Shown: in pieces, positions 1 through 5,100 of the stretch
Layout of the letters: every line of letters begins with the position of its first letter
How positions within the stretch are numbered: position 1 is the first letter of the stretch
Source: Eubacteriales Family XIII. Incertae Sedis bacterium
GTDB taxonomy: Bacteria; Bacillota; Clostridia; Peptostreptococcales; Anaerovoracaceae
Assembly: GCA_031290715.1 (NCBI GenBank)
Contig: JAITNA010000216.1
Coordinates: 1-8,190, forward strand
DNA: 8,190 nt
Direction: 5' to 3'
Notes under the pieces: model-generated
What the model saw: the letters and a program-made list of their open reading frames with translations, nothing else
What the model was told of the DNA's origin: nothing
Databases searched by the model: none
Program-made: the position numbers and the translations under genes

Positions 1-1
1 G

Positions 2-1837
2 CGGCAGGAAGCTTGCCGGATTTTGGCCCGGGACGCGGACGCAATGGTGGTGGTTGGCGGCCGTCACAGCTCAAATACACGGAAATTATATGAAATCGCA
101 CAAAATTATTGCAAAAATGTGCTATTTATCGAGAATAAATGTGAAATTTCGTTGAAAGATTTGTGCGGGTGTAATAAAATAGGGGTTACTGCGGGCGCAT
201 CCACGCCCGAACGTATTGTTAAGGAGGTTATTTCATCAATGAGCGAATTCAGAAGCGAGAACTACGAGAACAACCCCATGCACGAGTACATGGACGAAAT
301 CGACAAGTCGACAAGGCTGCCGAGAAATGGGGATGTTGTGACGGGAGAGGTGATTTTGGTCACGGACAATGACGTGACGATCAACCTTGGGTGCAAGAAA
401 GACGGTGTGATTCCCCGGTACGAGGTTTCCTTTGAGGAAGGGCAGACCATGCACGATGTTTTTAAGGAAGGGGACGAAGTTCAGGCCAAAGTTCTGAAGA
501 ACGACGATGGTGAAGGGAACATCCTTTTGTCCAAGAAGAGAGTGATTGTCAGCGAACATTGGGAAACCATCAGCCAGGCGTGCGACGACAAAACCCCGCT
601 TGAGGTCAGGGTCACGCGCGAGGTCAACGGCGGCGTGATTGCGGCGTTCAATGAGGTCAACGGGTTCATCCCGCTGTCGCAGCTGTCCGACCATTACGTG
701 GAAAAGGCTGACGAGTTTGTGGGGCAGACCCTTGTCGTCAAGGTGATTCGCGTCGATCAAAAGAGAAACAAGGTGGTGTTCTCTCATAAAGCGGTGCTGC
801 ACGAGGCGCGGCAGAAGAGAATGCAGGAGATATGGGAATCGCTCAGCGTCGGCGATGTGATCGACGGCAAGGTGATGCGCTTCACGGAATACGGCGCGTT
901 TGTGGATATCGGCGGCGTCGACGGGCTGCTTCACATTTCCGAGATTTCGTGGGGCAAGCTGCGGCATCCTTCGGACTTGCTCGGCATCAATCAGGAAATC
1001 AAGGTCAAGATTCTTTCCATGAACAAGGAAAAAGAGAAGATTTCTTTGGGCTACAAGCAAAATCAGCCCGAGCCTTGGTCTGTGATCAACCAAAAATATA
1101 CGGTGGGTCAGGTCATCAGCGGCCGGGCGGTGCAGATCAAGGATTACGGTGTGTTCGTGGAGATCGAGCCCGGCCTTGACGGTCTTGTGCATATCTCCGA
1201 GATCGCGTATCGGCGCGTGACGGACATTTCCGATGAGTTGGATGTGGGGCAGTTGGTTTCGGCCAAGATTCTTGAGATTGATCAGGATCGGAAGCGGATC
1301 AGCCTTTCCATCAAGGAAACGCTGGATAAGCCGTCCGATGACAACGAAGTGTTCGCGGTTGCGGGCGCGGAGCCGGGCGATCCCTCGACGGAGGGTTTTG
1401 ATCCGGACAAGGATCAGGAGTTTGAGATTCCCGATCCGGACGGCTTGGATGTTGCGGAAGCTGACGCGGACGCTGTAGAAGCGGAAATGGAAATTGAAGT
1501 TGAAGCTATAGAAGCGGATGCGGAAATTGAAATTGAAGTTGATGCTATAGAAGCGGACGCGGAAGTTGAAGTTGAAATTGAAGTTGACGCTGACGCGGAA
1601 ATTGAAATTGAAGTTGAAGCTATAGAAGCGGATGCGGAAGTTGAAATTGAAGTTGACGCTATAGGCGCAGACGCGGAAGTTGAAATTGAAGTCGAAACAG
1701 CGGCGGTTGACGCGATTGCGGAAGCTGATCCGGGCGATCCCTCGACGGAAGCTTTTGATCCGGATAAGGATCAGGAGTTTGAGATTCCCGATCCCGACGG
1801 CGCGGACGCTGCGGAAGCGAAAGATGACGAAGCATAA
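2..1837 (+). CDS. ispH-rpsA: IspH-S1 fusion protein (HMBPP reductase C-terminus + ribosomal protein S1), 5' end outside window
   Basis: The frame is open from the window edge (first residues RQEACRILA) to TAA at 1835-1837, so the N-terminal IspH part, including the iron-sulfur cysteines, lies upstream. IspH makes IPP and DMAPP from HMBPP, the last step of the MEP isoprenoid pathway. Visible IspH motifs are the substrate-pocket SSN (in HSSNTRKL) and TAGASTP. IspH ends near base 240. Numbering residues from base 23, four S1 RNA-binding OB domains follow at about 102-174, 190-259, 275-345 and 358-434. The last two are the most canonical (YGAFVDIGG, GLLHISEIS, YGVFVEIEPG, GLVHISEIA). S1 domains help mRNA bind the 30S subunit. 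Residues 435-604 are an acidic low-complexity tail described separately. The fusion architecture is known in Clostridia; the tail is the odd part. A terminator follows at 1884-1910. Confidence 0.95.
   Translation, partial: RQEACRILARDADAMVVVGGRHSSNTRKLYEIAQNYCKNVLFIENKCEISLKDLCGCNKIGVTAGASTPERIVKEVISSMSEFRSENYENNPMHEYMDEIDKSTRLPRNGDVVTGEVILVTDNDVTINLGCKKDGVIPRYEVSFEEGQTMHDVFKEGDEVQAKVLKNDDGEGNILLSKKRVIVSEHWETISQACDDKTPLEVRVTREVNGGVIAAFNEVNGFIPLSQLSDHYVEKADEFVGQTLVVKVIRVDQKRNKVVFSHKAVLHEARQKRMQEIWESLSVGDVIDGKVMRFTEYGAFVDIGGVDGLLHISEISWGKLRHPSDLLGINQEIKVKILSMNKEKEKISLGYKQNQPEPWSVINQKYTVGQVISGRAVQIKDYGVFVEIEPGLDGLVHISEIAYRRVTDISDELDVGQLVSAKILEIDQDRKRISLSIKETLDKPSDDNEVFAVAGAEPGDPSTEGFDPDKDQEFEIPDPDGLDVAEADADAVEAEMEIEVEAIEADAEIEIEVDAIEADAEVEVEIEVDADAEIEIEVEAIEADAEVEIEVDAIGADAEVEIEVETAAVDAIAEADPGDPSTEAFDPDKDQEFEIPDPDGADAAEAKDDEA
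152..180 (+). promoter_or_regulatory. candidate internal sigma-A promoter within the ispH part of the fusion gene
   Basis: TTGAAA at 152-157 and TAAAAT at 175-180 are separated by 17 bases. Each hexamer differs from the sigma-A consensus at one position and the spacing is ideal. The site lies in a locally AT-rich stretch: 61-180 is 38 G/C of 120 by hand count, against 41 of 60 for bases 1-60. The predicted start near 187 is upstream of a strong Shine-Dalgarno site (221-228) and an in-frame ATG (239), so it could drive separate expression of the S1 part. These bases also encode conserved IspH residues, so chance is possible. Confidence 0.4.
221..241 (+). promoter_or_regulatory. internal Shine-Dalgarno site and ATG start for a separate S1 protein
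   Basis: AAGGAGGT at 221-228 is a near-complete match to the anti-Shine-Dalgarno end of 16S rRNA. Ten bases later comes ATG at 239-241, in frame with the fusion and exactly at the junction where IspH ends and the S1 part begins (MSEFRSENYEN). Translation from here would give a 532-residue S1 protein with all four domains and the tail. The spacing is slightly long, and AAG GAG GTT also encodes a KEV typical of IspH C-termini, so the match may partly reflect protein constraint. Confidence 0.45.
1373..1444 (+). repeat. 72-bp duplication flanking the acidic tail, copy 1
   Basis: These 24 codons encode a segment starting PGDPSTEGFDP and ending EFEIPDPDG. A second copy lies at 1730-1801 in the same frame. 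By hand alignment the two differ at only 4 of 72 bases, three of them silent and one changing Gly to Ala, which suggests recent duplication or gene conversion. The pair brackets the repetitive part of the S1 tail. Confidence 0.95.
1505..1696 (+). repeat. in-frame minisatellite encoding acidic AIEADAE(I/V)EIEV repeats
   Basis: About five imperfect units begin at 1505, 1544, 1589, 1619 and 1658. They encode AIEADAEIEIEVD, AIEADAEVEVEIEVD, ADAEIEIEVE, AIEADAEVEIEVD and AIGADAEVEIEVE. The basic unit is 39 bp, with variants of 45 and 30 bp, so every length change keeps the frame. The product alternates Glu with Val/Ile and carries a very high negative charge. Codons are nearly uniform (GAA, ATT, GTT, GCG), as expected of slippage or unequal recombination. 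Copy number may vary between strains. Confidence 0.92.
1730..1801 (+). repeat. 72-bp duplication flanking the acidic tail, copy 2
   Basis: This is the second copy of the segment at 1373-1444, encoding PGDPSTEAFDP through EFEIPDPDG. It starts 357 bases after the first copy, a multiple of three. It is followed by eleven residues ending KDDEA and then the stop codon, so the tail has the order copy 1, acidic repeats, copy 2, short acidic end. Confidence 0.95.
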
Positions 1838-1883
1838 TCCAAAACGCTTATATGTTCGTGAAATAATATTTGTGATTTGATTC

Positions 1884-1910
1884 AAAGGCGGGCGTGTGTC
1901 CGTCTTTTTT
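1884..1910 (+). terminator. rho-independent terminator after the ispH-S1 gene
   Basis: A 10-bp stem pairs 1884-1893 (aaaggcgggc) with 1898-1907 (gtccgtcttt), with two G-U pairs and a four-base loop gtgt. A run of six T closes it (1905-1910). It lies 46 bases after the ispH-S1 stop codon and separates that gene from the pirin gene. Confidence 0.82.
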
Positions 1911-2007
1911 AATGGTCAAAAGAAAATGTTTCAAAGTGGATAGTGCGGGTATAGTATTAATATCAAAACAAAATTCCGGGTGATCAAGAAGGTCGTATGA
2001 CAGGCCG

Positions 2008-2036
2008 TTGACTCGGAGTGCAAACAGTTTTATCTT
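2008..2036 (+). promoter_or_regulatory. candidate sigma-A promoter of the pirin gene
   Basis: TTGACT at 2008-2013 (5 of 6 to consensus) and TATCTT at 2031-2036 (4 of 6) have a 17-base spacer. Transcription would begin about 20 bases before the ATG at 2066, just leaving room for the strong AGGGGAG ribosome site at 2054-2060. The rest of the 1838-2065 gap is AT-rich. It holds the terminator, a TATAGT-like hexamer at 1950 with no convincing -35 partner, and the 8-bp palindrome TATTAATA at 1955-1962; I see no gene or structured RNA in it. Confidence 0.5.
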
Positions 2037-2065
2037 ATTTTTTAGCGAAAGCGAGGGGAGTTATT

Positions 2066-2779
2066 ATGTTACGGTATATCGACCACACGAAAATGGGCAG
2101 GGGGCAACACGGCTGGCTCGACAGCAGATTTCATTTTTCGTTCGCGGAGTACTACAATCCGGCGAACATCCATTTTGGGGCCTTGCGGGTCGTCAATGAC
2201 GATTTGGTGCAGGCGGGGACGGGGTTTCCGACACATCCGCATGAGGACATGGAAATCATTTCCTACGTTGTGGACGGCGAATTGACGCACGGCGACAGCA
2301 TGGGAAACAAGCAAACGCTGACGCGGGGGCAGGTGCAATACATGAGCGCGGGCCGGGGCGTGACGCACAGCGAATTCAATTTGGGCGGTGATCTGCTCCG
2401 CTTCCTGCAGATATGGATTTTGCCGGACGGCAAGGGGCACACGCCCAACTACGGGGATTACCGGTTCGGGTTTGCCGATCGCGAGGGACGGTGGCTGCCG
2501 ATCGCGTCATGGACGGAGAATCAGGCGAGCCCGGCGCCGATCAAGATACATCAGGATGTCAATGTCTATGCGGCGGCCATTAAGAAGGGCGAGTCCATTG
2601 ACTTTGAGGTCGCGGAAGGGCGGCAGGCGTATATGGTGCTGATCGAGGGGGAAGCGCAGGTAAATGAAGTCGTCGATATGGTCATGCGCGACGCGCTTGA
2701 AATCACGGAGGAAAATGTGCGGATCGCGGCGCGGGAGGATGCGCATGTTCTCATTCTGGAGATGGCGAAGTTTGAATAG
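2066..2779 (+). CDS. pirin family protein (YhhW-type bicupin, possible quercetin 2,3-dioxygenase)
   Basis: A 237-residue bicupin with typical pirin motifs: HGWLDSRFHFSFAEYY near the start, GFPTHPHEDMEII, and MSAGRGVTHSEFN. The metal ligands His57, His59, His101 and Glu103 fall at the numbers I recall for E. coli YhhW, a pirin with quercetinase activity in vitro, so a metal site in the N-terminal cupin is likely. The true substrate is unknown; pirins also act as redox or stress-linked regulatory proteins. The protein should be cytosolic: no signal peptide or membrane segment is visible. I chose ATG 2066 because AGGGGAG sits five bases upstream and the family begins at this residue; a frame-open GTG at 2018 would overlap the promoter. 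It appears to be its own transcription unit between a terminator and the argR promoter, where many Clostridia have tlyA or nadK next to argR. Confidence 0.93.
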   Translation: MLRYIDHTKMGRGQHGWLDSRFHFSFAEYYNPANIHFGALRVVNDDLVQAGTGFPTHPHEDMEIISYVVDGELTHGDSMGNKQTLTRGQVQYMSAGRGVTHSEFNLGGDLLRFLQIWILPDGKGHTPNYGDYRFGFADREGRWLPIASWTENQASPAPIKIHQDVNVYAAAIKKGESIDFEVAEGRQAYMVLIEGEAQVNEVVDMVMRDALEITEENVRIAAREDAHVLILEMAKFE

Positions 2780-2802
2780 GTGGGATAAATGTCTTCTCCG
2801 CG

Positions 2803-2824
2803 TGGTATAATGATGTATAATCAT
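2803..2824 (+). promoter_or_regulatory. argR promoter (extended -10) overlapping a palindromic candidate operator
   Basis: TGGTATAAT at 2803-2811 is a perfect extended -10 element; no good -35 is visible, which such promoters tolerate. A second TATAAT lies at 2816-2821. ATGAT at 2810-2814 and ATCAT at 2820-2824 form an inverted repeat with a five-base centre that overlaps both hexamers. Its AT-rich, TGA/TCA-like arms are loosely similar to an ARG box, so it could be the site where ArgR controls its own gene, but the match to the Bacillus ARG consensus is only partial. Confidence 0.5.
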
Positions 2825-2829
2825 GCAAA

Positions 2830-2843
2830 GGTGAGGTGAGGTG
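2830..2843 (+). repeat. tandem GGTGA repeat forming the argR ribosome-binding region
   Basis: GGTGA occurs at 2830-2834 and 2835-2839, with a third partial copy GGTG at 2840-2843. Each unit contains an AGGTG-type Shine-Dalgarno core. The last lies ten bases before ATG 2854, while the first could serve the alternative GTG at 2836. Several registers are thus possible for ribosome binding. Confidence 0.6.
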
Positions 2844-2853
2844 CGATAAGGAT

Positions 2854-3306
2854 ATGCGGTATACCAGGCAAAACAAAATCATCGAGTTCATCGCCGCGGA
2901 GGAGATCGATACGCAGGAAAAGCTTGCAGAAATGTTGAAAAACAGCGGTTTTGACGTGACGCAGGCAACCGTTTCCCGCGACATCAAGGAGCTGCAGCTC
3001 ATCAAAACACTCGCCGCGTCCGGGAAGTATAAATATACCTTGCCCGAGGCTTCGGGTCGGCAGGCGACGGATCGTTTTGTCAAGATATTCCGGGATACCA
3101 TTCAGTCCGCGGACAGTTCGGGGAATATGATTGTCGTCAAAACGCTGATTGGTTGCGCAAACGCGGCTTGCGAAGCGATCGACTCTCTGGATTTCCCGCA
3201 TATTCTCGGCACACTGGCCGGGGACAGTACGGTTTTCTTGGTGGCGGACGATCCGAAGAATGTCCCCGCGGTCATGGAACGCTTTGAAGCCATGCTGCGG
3301 TCATAG
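2854..3306 (+). CDS. argR: arginine repressor ArgR/AhrC
   Basis: A 150-residue protein of normal family length. The N-terminal winged helix-turn-helix (about 1-65) contains TQEKLAEMLKNSGFDVTQATVSRDIKEL, with the DNA-contacting Ser41-Arg42. The C-terminal domain (about 75-150) forms hexamers and binds arginine at trimer interfaces; its motif is GTLAGDST at 119-126. ArgR with arginine represses biosynthesis and often activates catabolism. Most family members have GDDT here, so the second aspartate is replaced by Ser125, which could alter arginine sensing. I chose ATG 2854 because the family starts close to MRYTRQNKIIEF; an in-frame GTG at 2836 would add six atypical residues. Upstream is a GGTGA-repeat ribosome-site region (2830-2843). 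recN follows after 39 bases, the usual argR-recN pairing of Bacillota. Confidence 0.96.
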   Translation: MRYTRQNKIIEFIAAEEIDTQEKLAEMLKNSGFDVTQATVSRDIKELQLIKTLAASGKYKYTLPEASGRQATDRFVKIFRDTIQSADSSGNMIVVKTLIGCANAACEAIDSLDFPHILGTLAGDSTVFLVADDPKNVPAVMERFEAMLRS

Positions 3307-3321
3307 CCCGGGCGCCGGGCT
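3305..3321 (+). other. GC-rich hairpin at the argR stop codon
   Basis: agcccg (3305-3310) pairs perfectly with cgggct (3316-3321) around a five-base loop. The stem starts on the last two bases of the argR stop codon. No T-run follows, so it is unlikely to be an efficient intrinsic terminator; it could protect the 3' end of an argR message or tune recN translation 25 bases downstream. Confidence 0.45.
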
Positions 3322-3345
3322 GAAATGTAATAGATAGGTTTCGAT

Positions 3346-5016
3346 ATGATCAATCACATCAGCATTCAAAACTTTGCGATTATTCAATCCCTACAGGCGG
3401 AGTTTTTTCCGGGTCTTTGCGTGATTACGGGGGAAACGGGCGCGGGGAAATCCGTTGTAATCGAAGCGCTGAGTCTGGCGCTCGGCAGCCGCGCGGATAA
3501 GTCTATGGTGCGCGCGGGCGCGGACAAGGCTGTGATCACGCTTGTGATGGATGGCTTGAATGGCCCCGGCGGGGCGGGTGAACCGGGCGGGGCGCCGGAG
3601 ATTTTGACGCGCGAGGTTTCCGCTTCGGGGAAATCGCTTTGCAAGACGGACGGGGAAATCGTAACGCTTGCGGCCTTGCAGGAAATCACGGCGGGCTTGG
3701 TCGACGTCCACGGGCAGTACGACCATCAGAGCCTTTTGATTCCCGAACGGCATTTGGGGCTGCTCGACGCGTATGGGCATGATCTCATCGCGCCCGTGCG
3801 GCGGCGGGTTGCGGATGCTTTTGCGGTCTACCGGGGGAGCCGCCGCGCGCTCGACGAGGTCGTTCGCGCGGCGTCGGCATCGGAGCGGGAACTGGATTTT
3901 CTGCGCTTTGAAGCGTCCGAAATCGACGCGGCGAAACTGAACATCGGCGAAGATGAAGAGCTCATCTCGCGGATTCGCGTGATGCAGAGCAGCGAGAAGA
4001 TTTTTGAAACCCTTGCGCGGGTTTATGACATCCTTGCGGGGGAAGGCGCGGACGGCGTATCGGCGCTCAGCGCGATCGGCGGTGTGCGGGATGGCCTTGC
4101 GGGGCTGTCTGAATACGGGGACGCGTTCGCGGAGATGGCGGGCATGGGCGCGGAGGCTTATTACAATTTGGAAGAATTGGAATCGCGGGCGCGGGCGGCG
4201 CGGGATTCGCTGGAGTTTTCGCAGGCCGATCTCGACATGGCGGTGGCGCGTTTGGATCTGCTCGACAAGCTCAAGGCGAAATACGGCGGCAGTATTGAGT
4301 CGGCGCTCCTGCACCGGGACCGGGCAAGGGAACGGCTTGCCAATATAGAGGATAGCGGCGCGCTGAGGGAACGCCTTGCGGCAGAGGCGGCGCAAGCGGA
4401 GTTATTATTGAAATCGCAGGCTTTGGCTTTGTCGGATTTGCGCAGAAAGGCCGCGGAGCGGCTTGAATCGGCCATCACGGAGCAGCTCGGCGATCTCAAT
4501 TTCACGGACGCGCGGTTCTCTGCGGCGATCGAAACAGACGAAAATGCCTGCACGGAAACGGGCGCGGACCGCGTGGAGTTCATGCTTTCGGCCAACAAAG
4601 GGCAGCCGCTCCTGCCGCTTGTGAAGGTGGCATCGGGCGGCGAATTGTCGCGCATCATGCTCGCGTTCAAGTCTGTGACGGGGGATTTTGACGGGATCGA
4701 AACGATGATTTTCGACGAGATCGACAGCGGGATCAGCGGGGCGACGGCGAGCATTGTCGGGGAGAAGCTGCTGAAGATGGCGGCCAATCATCAAATTGTG
4801 TGCATTACGCATTTGCCGCAAATCGCGGCGTTTGCGGACCATCATTATGTGCTCGAGAAGAGTACGGACGACGAGAATACGTATACGACGATGCGCGAGA
4901 TCGCGGGCCAAGGCCGCGAGGAGGAGATTGCGCGGCTGCTTGGCGGGCGAAATGTGACGGAAACGACGCGGAAAAACGCGGAGGAGTTGATTCGCTTGTC
5001 GCGGGGGGCGGGGTAG
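3346..5016 (+). CDS. recN: DNA repair protein RecN (SMC-like ATPase)
   Basis: A 556-residue SMC-family ATPase of normal RecN length. RecN is recruited early to double-strand breaks, holds DNA ends and promotes RecA-dependent repair. Motifs in order: N-terminal INHISIQNFAII; Walker A GETGAGKS at 29-36; the Q-loop region VDVHGQYDHQSLL; a central helical coiled-coil-rich part (about 150-375); ABC signature ASGGELSRIML from 429; Walker B MIFDEIDSG with Asp457-Glu458; and the switch histidine in CITHLPQIAAFAD (His489). All catalytic elements are intact. ATG 3346 fits the conserved start of the family; the ribosome site is weak (AGATAGG, 3332-3338), so translation may partly depend on coupling to argR. 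No LexA box is visible just upstream. The stop codon at 5014-5016 overlaps the first copy of a 24-bp tandem repeat. Confidence 0.97.
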   Translation: MINHISIQNFAIIQSLQAEFFPGLCVITGETGAGKSVVIEALSLALGSRADKSMVRAGADKAVITLVMDGLNGPGGAGEPGGAPEILTREVSASGKSLCKTDGEIVTLAALQEITAGLVDVHGQYDHQSLLIPERHLGLLDAYGHDLIAPVRRRVADAFAVYRGSRRALDEVVRAASASERELDFLRFEASEIDAAKLNIGEDEELISRIRVMQSSEKIFETLARVYDILAGEGADGVSALSAIGGVRDGLAGLSEYGDAFAEMAGMGAEAYYNLEELESRARAARDSLEFSQADLDMAVARLDLLDKLKAKYGGSIESALLHRDRARERLANIEDSGALRERLAAEAAQAELLLKSQALALSDLRRKAAERLESAITEQLGDLNFTDARFSAAIETDENACTETGADRVEFMLSANKGQPLLPLVKVASGGELSRIMLAFKSVTGDFDGIETMIFDEIDSGISGATASIVGEKLLKMAANHQIVCITHLPQIAAFADHHYVLEKSTDDENTYTTMREIAGQGREEEIARLLGGRNVTETTRKNAEELIRLSRGAG

Positions 5017-5062
5017 CTGTGGTTTTGAGAAGAACGAAAGCTGTGGTTTTGAGAAGAACGAA
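5015..5062 (+). repeat. perfect 24-bp tandem duplication at the recN stop codon
   Basis: Bases 5015-5038 are repeated without a mismatch at 5039-5062; each copy starts agctgtgg and ends agaacgaa. The first copy includes the last two bases of the recN stop codon. Each copy ends with a GAAC half-site, but only in the second copy is it followed by GTTT at the right distance to make a full LexA-type box, which then runs into the -35 hexamer. The duplication accounts for most of the recN-ruvC gap. Confidence 0.97.
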
Positions 5063-5068
5063 TGTTTG
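5055..5068 (+). promoter_or_regulatory. LexA (DinR) SOS box overlapping the ruvC promoter
   Basis: aGAACGAATGTTTg fits the Bacillus-type LexA consensus CGAACRNRYGTTYC at 12 of 14 positions. All core bases GAAC, the RNRY centre and GTTY match; only the two outermost bases differ. It shares bases 5066-5068 with the TTGACA -35 hexamer, an ideal place for repression. ruvAB genes are LexA targets in several Bacillota, so SOS control of ruvCAB is expected biology. Confidence 0.72.
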
Positions 5069-5094
5069 ACACTTTTGATTGATTGGGATACAAT
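5066..5094 (+). promoter_or_regulatory. near-consensus sigma-A promoter of ruvCAB
   Basis: TTGACA at 5066-5071 is a perfect -35 and TACAAT at 5089-5094 differs from the consensus -10 at one base, with an exact 17-base spacer. This is the strongest promoter in the window. The start point about seven bases after the -10 falls at 5100-5102, on the A of the ruvC ATG, so the message may have no leader. A LexA-type box overlaps the -35. Confidence 0.85.
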
Positions 5095-5100
5095 GTCGGT

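Noticed and set aside
1505..1696. Regular repeats that might suggest a CRISPR array
   Set aside because: The units are in-frame coding minisatellite repeats with no unique spacers, and no cas genes are present.
236..1885. 549-codon open frame on the - strand opposite ispH-S1
   Set aside because: It is an antisense shadow created by GC-rich codon bias and the repeat tail; its product is a mirror of the acidic repeats (NFNFNF runs), resembles no family, and the + strand gene is certain.
1997..2011. Tiny upstream frame ATG-ACA-GGC-CGT-TGA before the pirin gene
   Set aside because: Only four codons, and it lies at or before the likely promoter, so it is probably not transcribed.
3305..3321. Terminator after argR
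   Set aside because: The hairpin is perfect but has no downstream T-run, so it is listed only as a hairpin.
3330..3342. LexA box upstream of recN
   Set aside because: GTTTC is present, but the left half-site reads ATAG instead of GAAC.
3391..4395. 334-codon open frame on the - strand within recN
   Set aside because: Antisense of a fully conserved RecN; Arg/Pro-rich product typical of shadow frames, with no recognisable motif.
4800..5069. Frame-shifted continuation of recN through the 24-bp repeats
   Set aside because: RecN ends normally at 5016 with a family-typical length and C-terminus; the overlapping frame has no conserved content.
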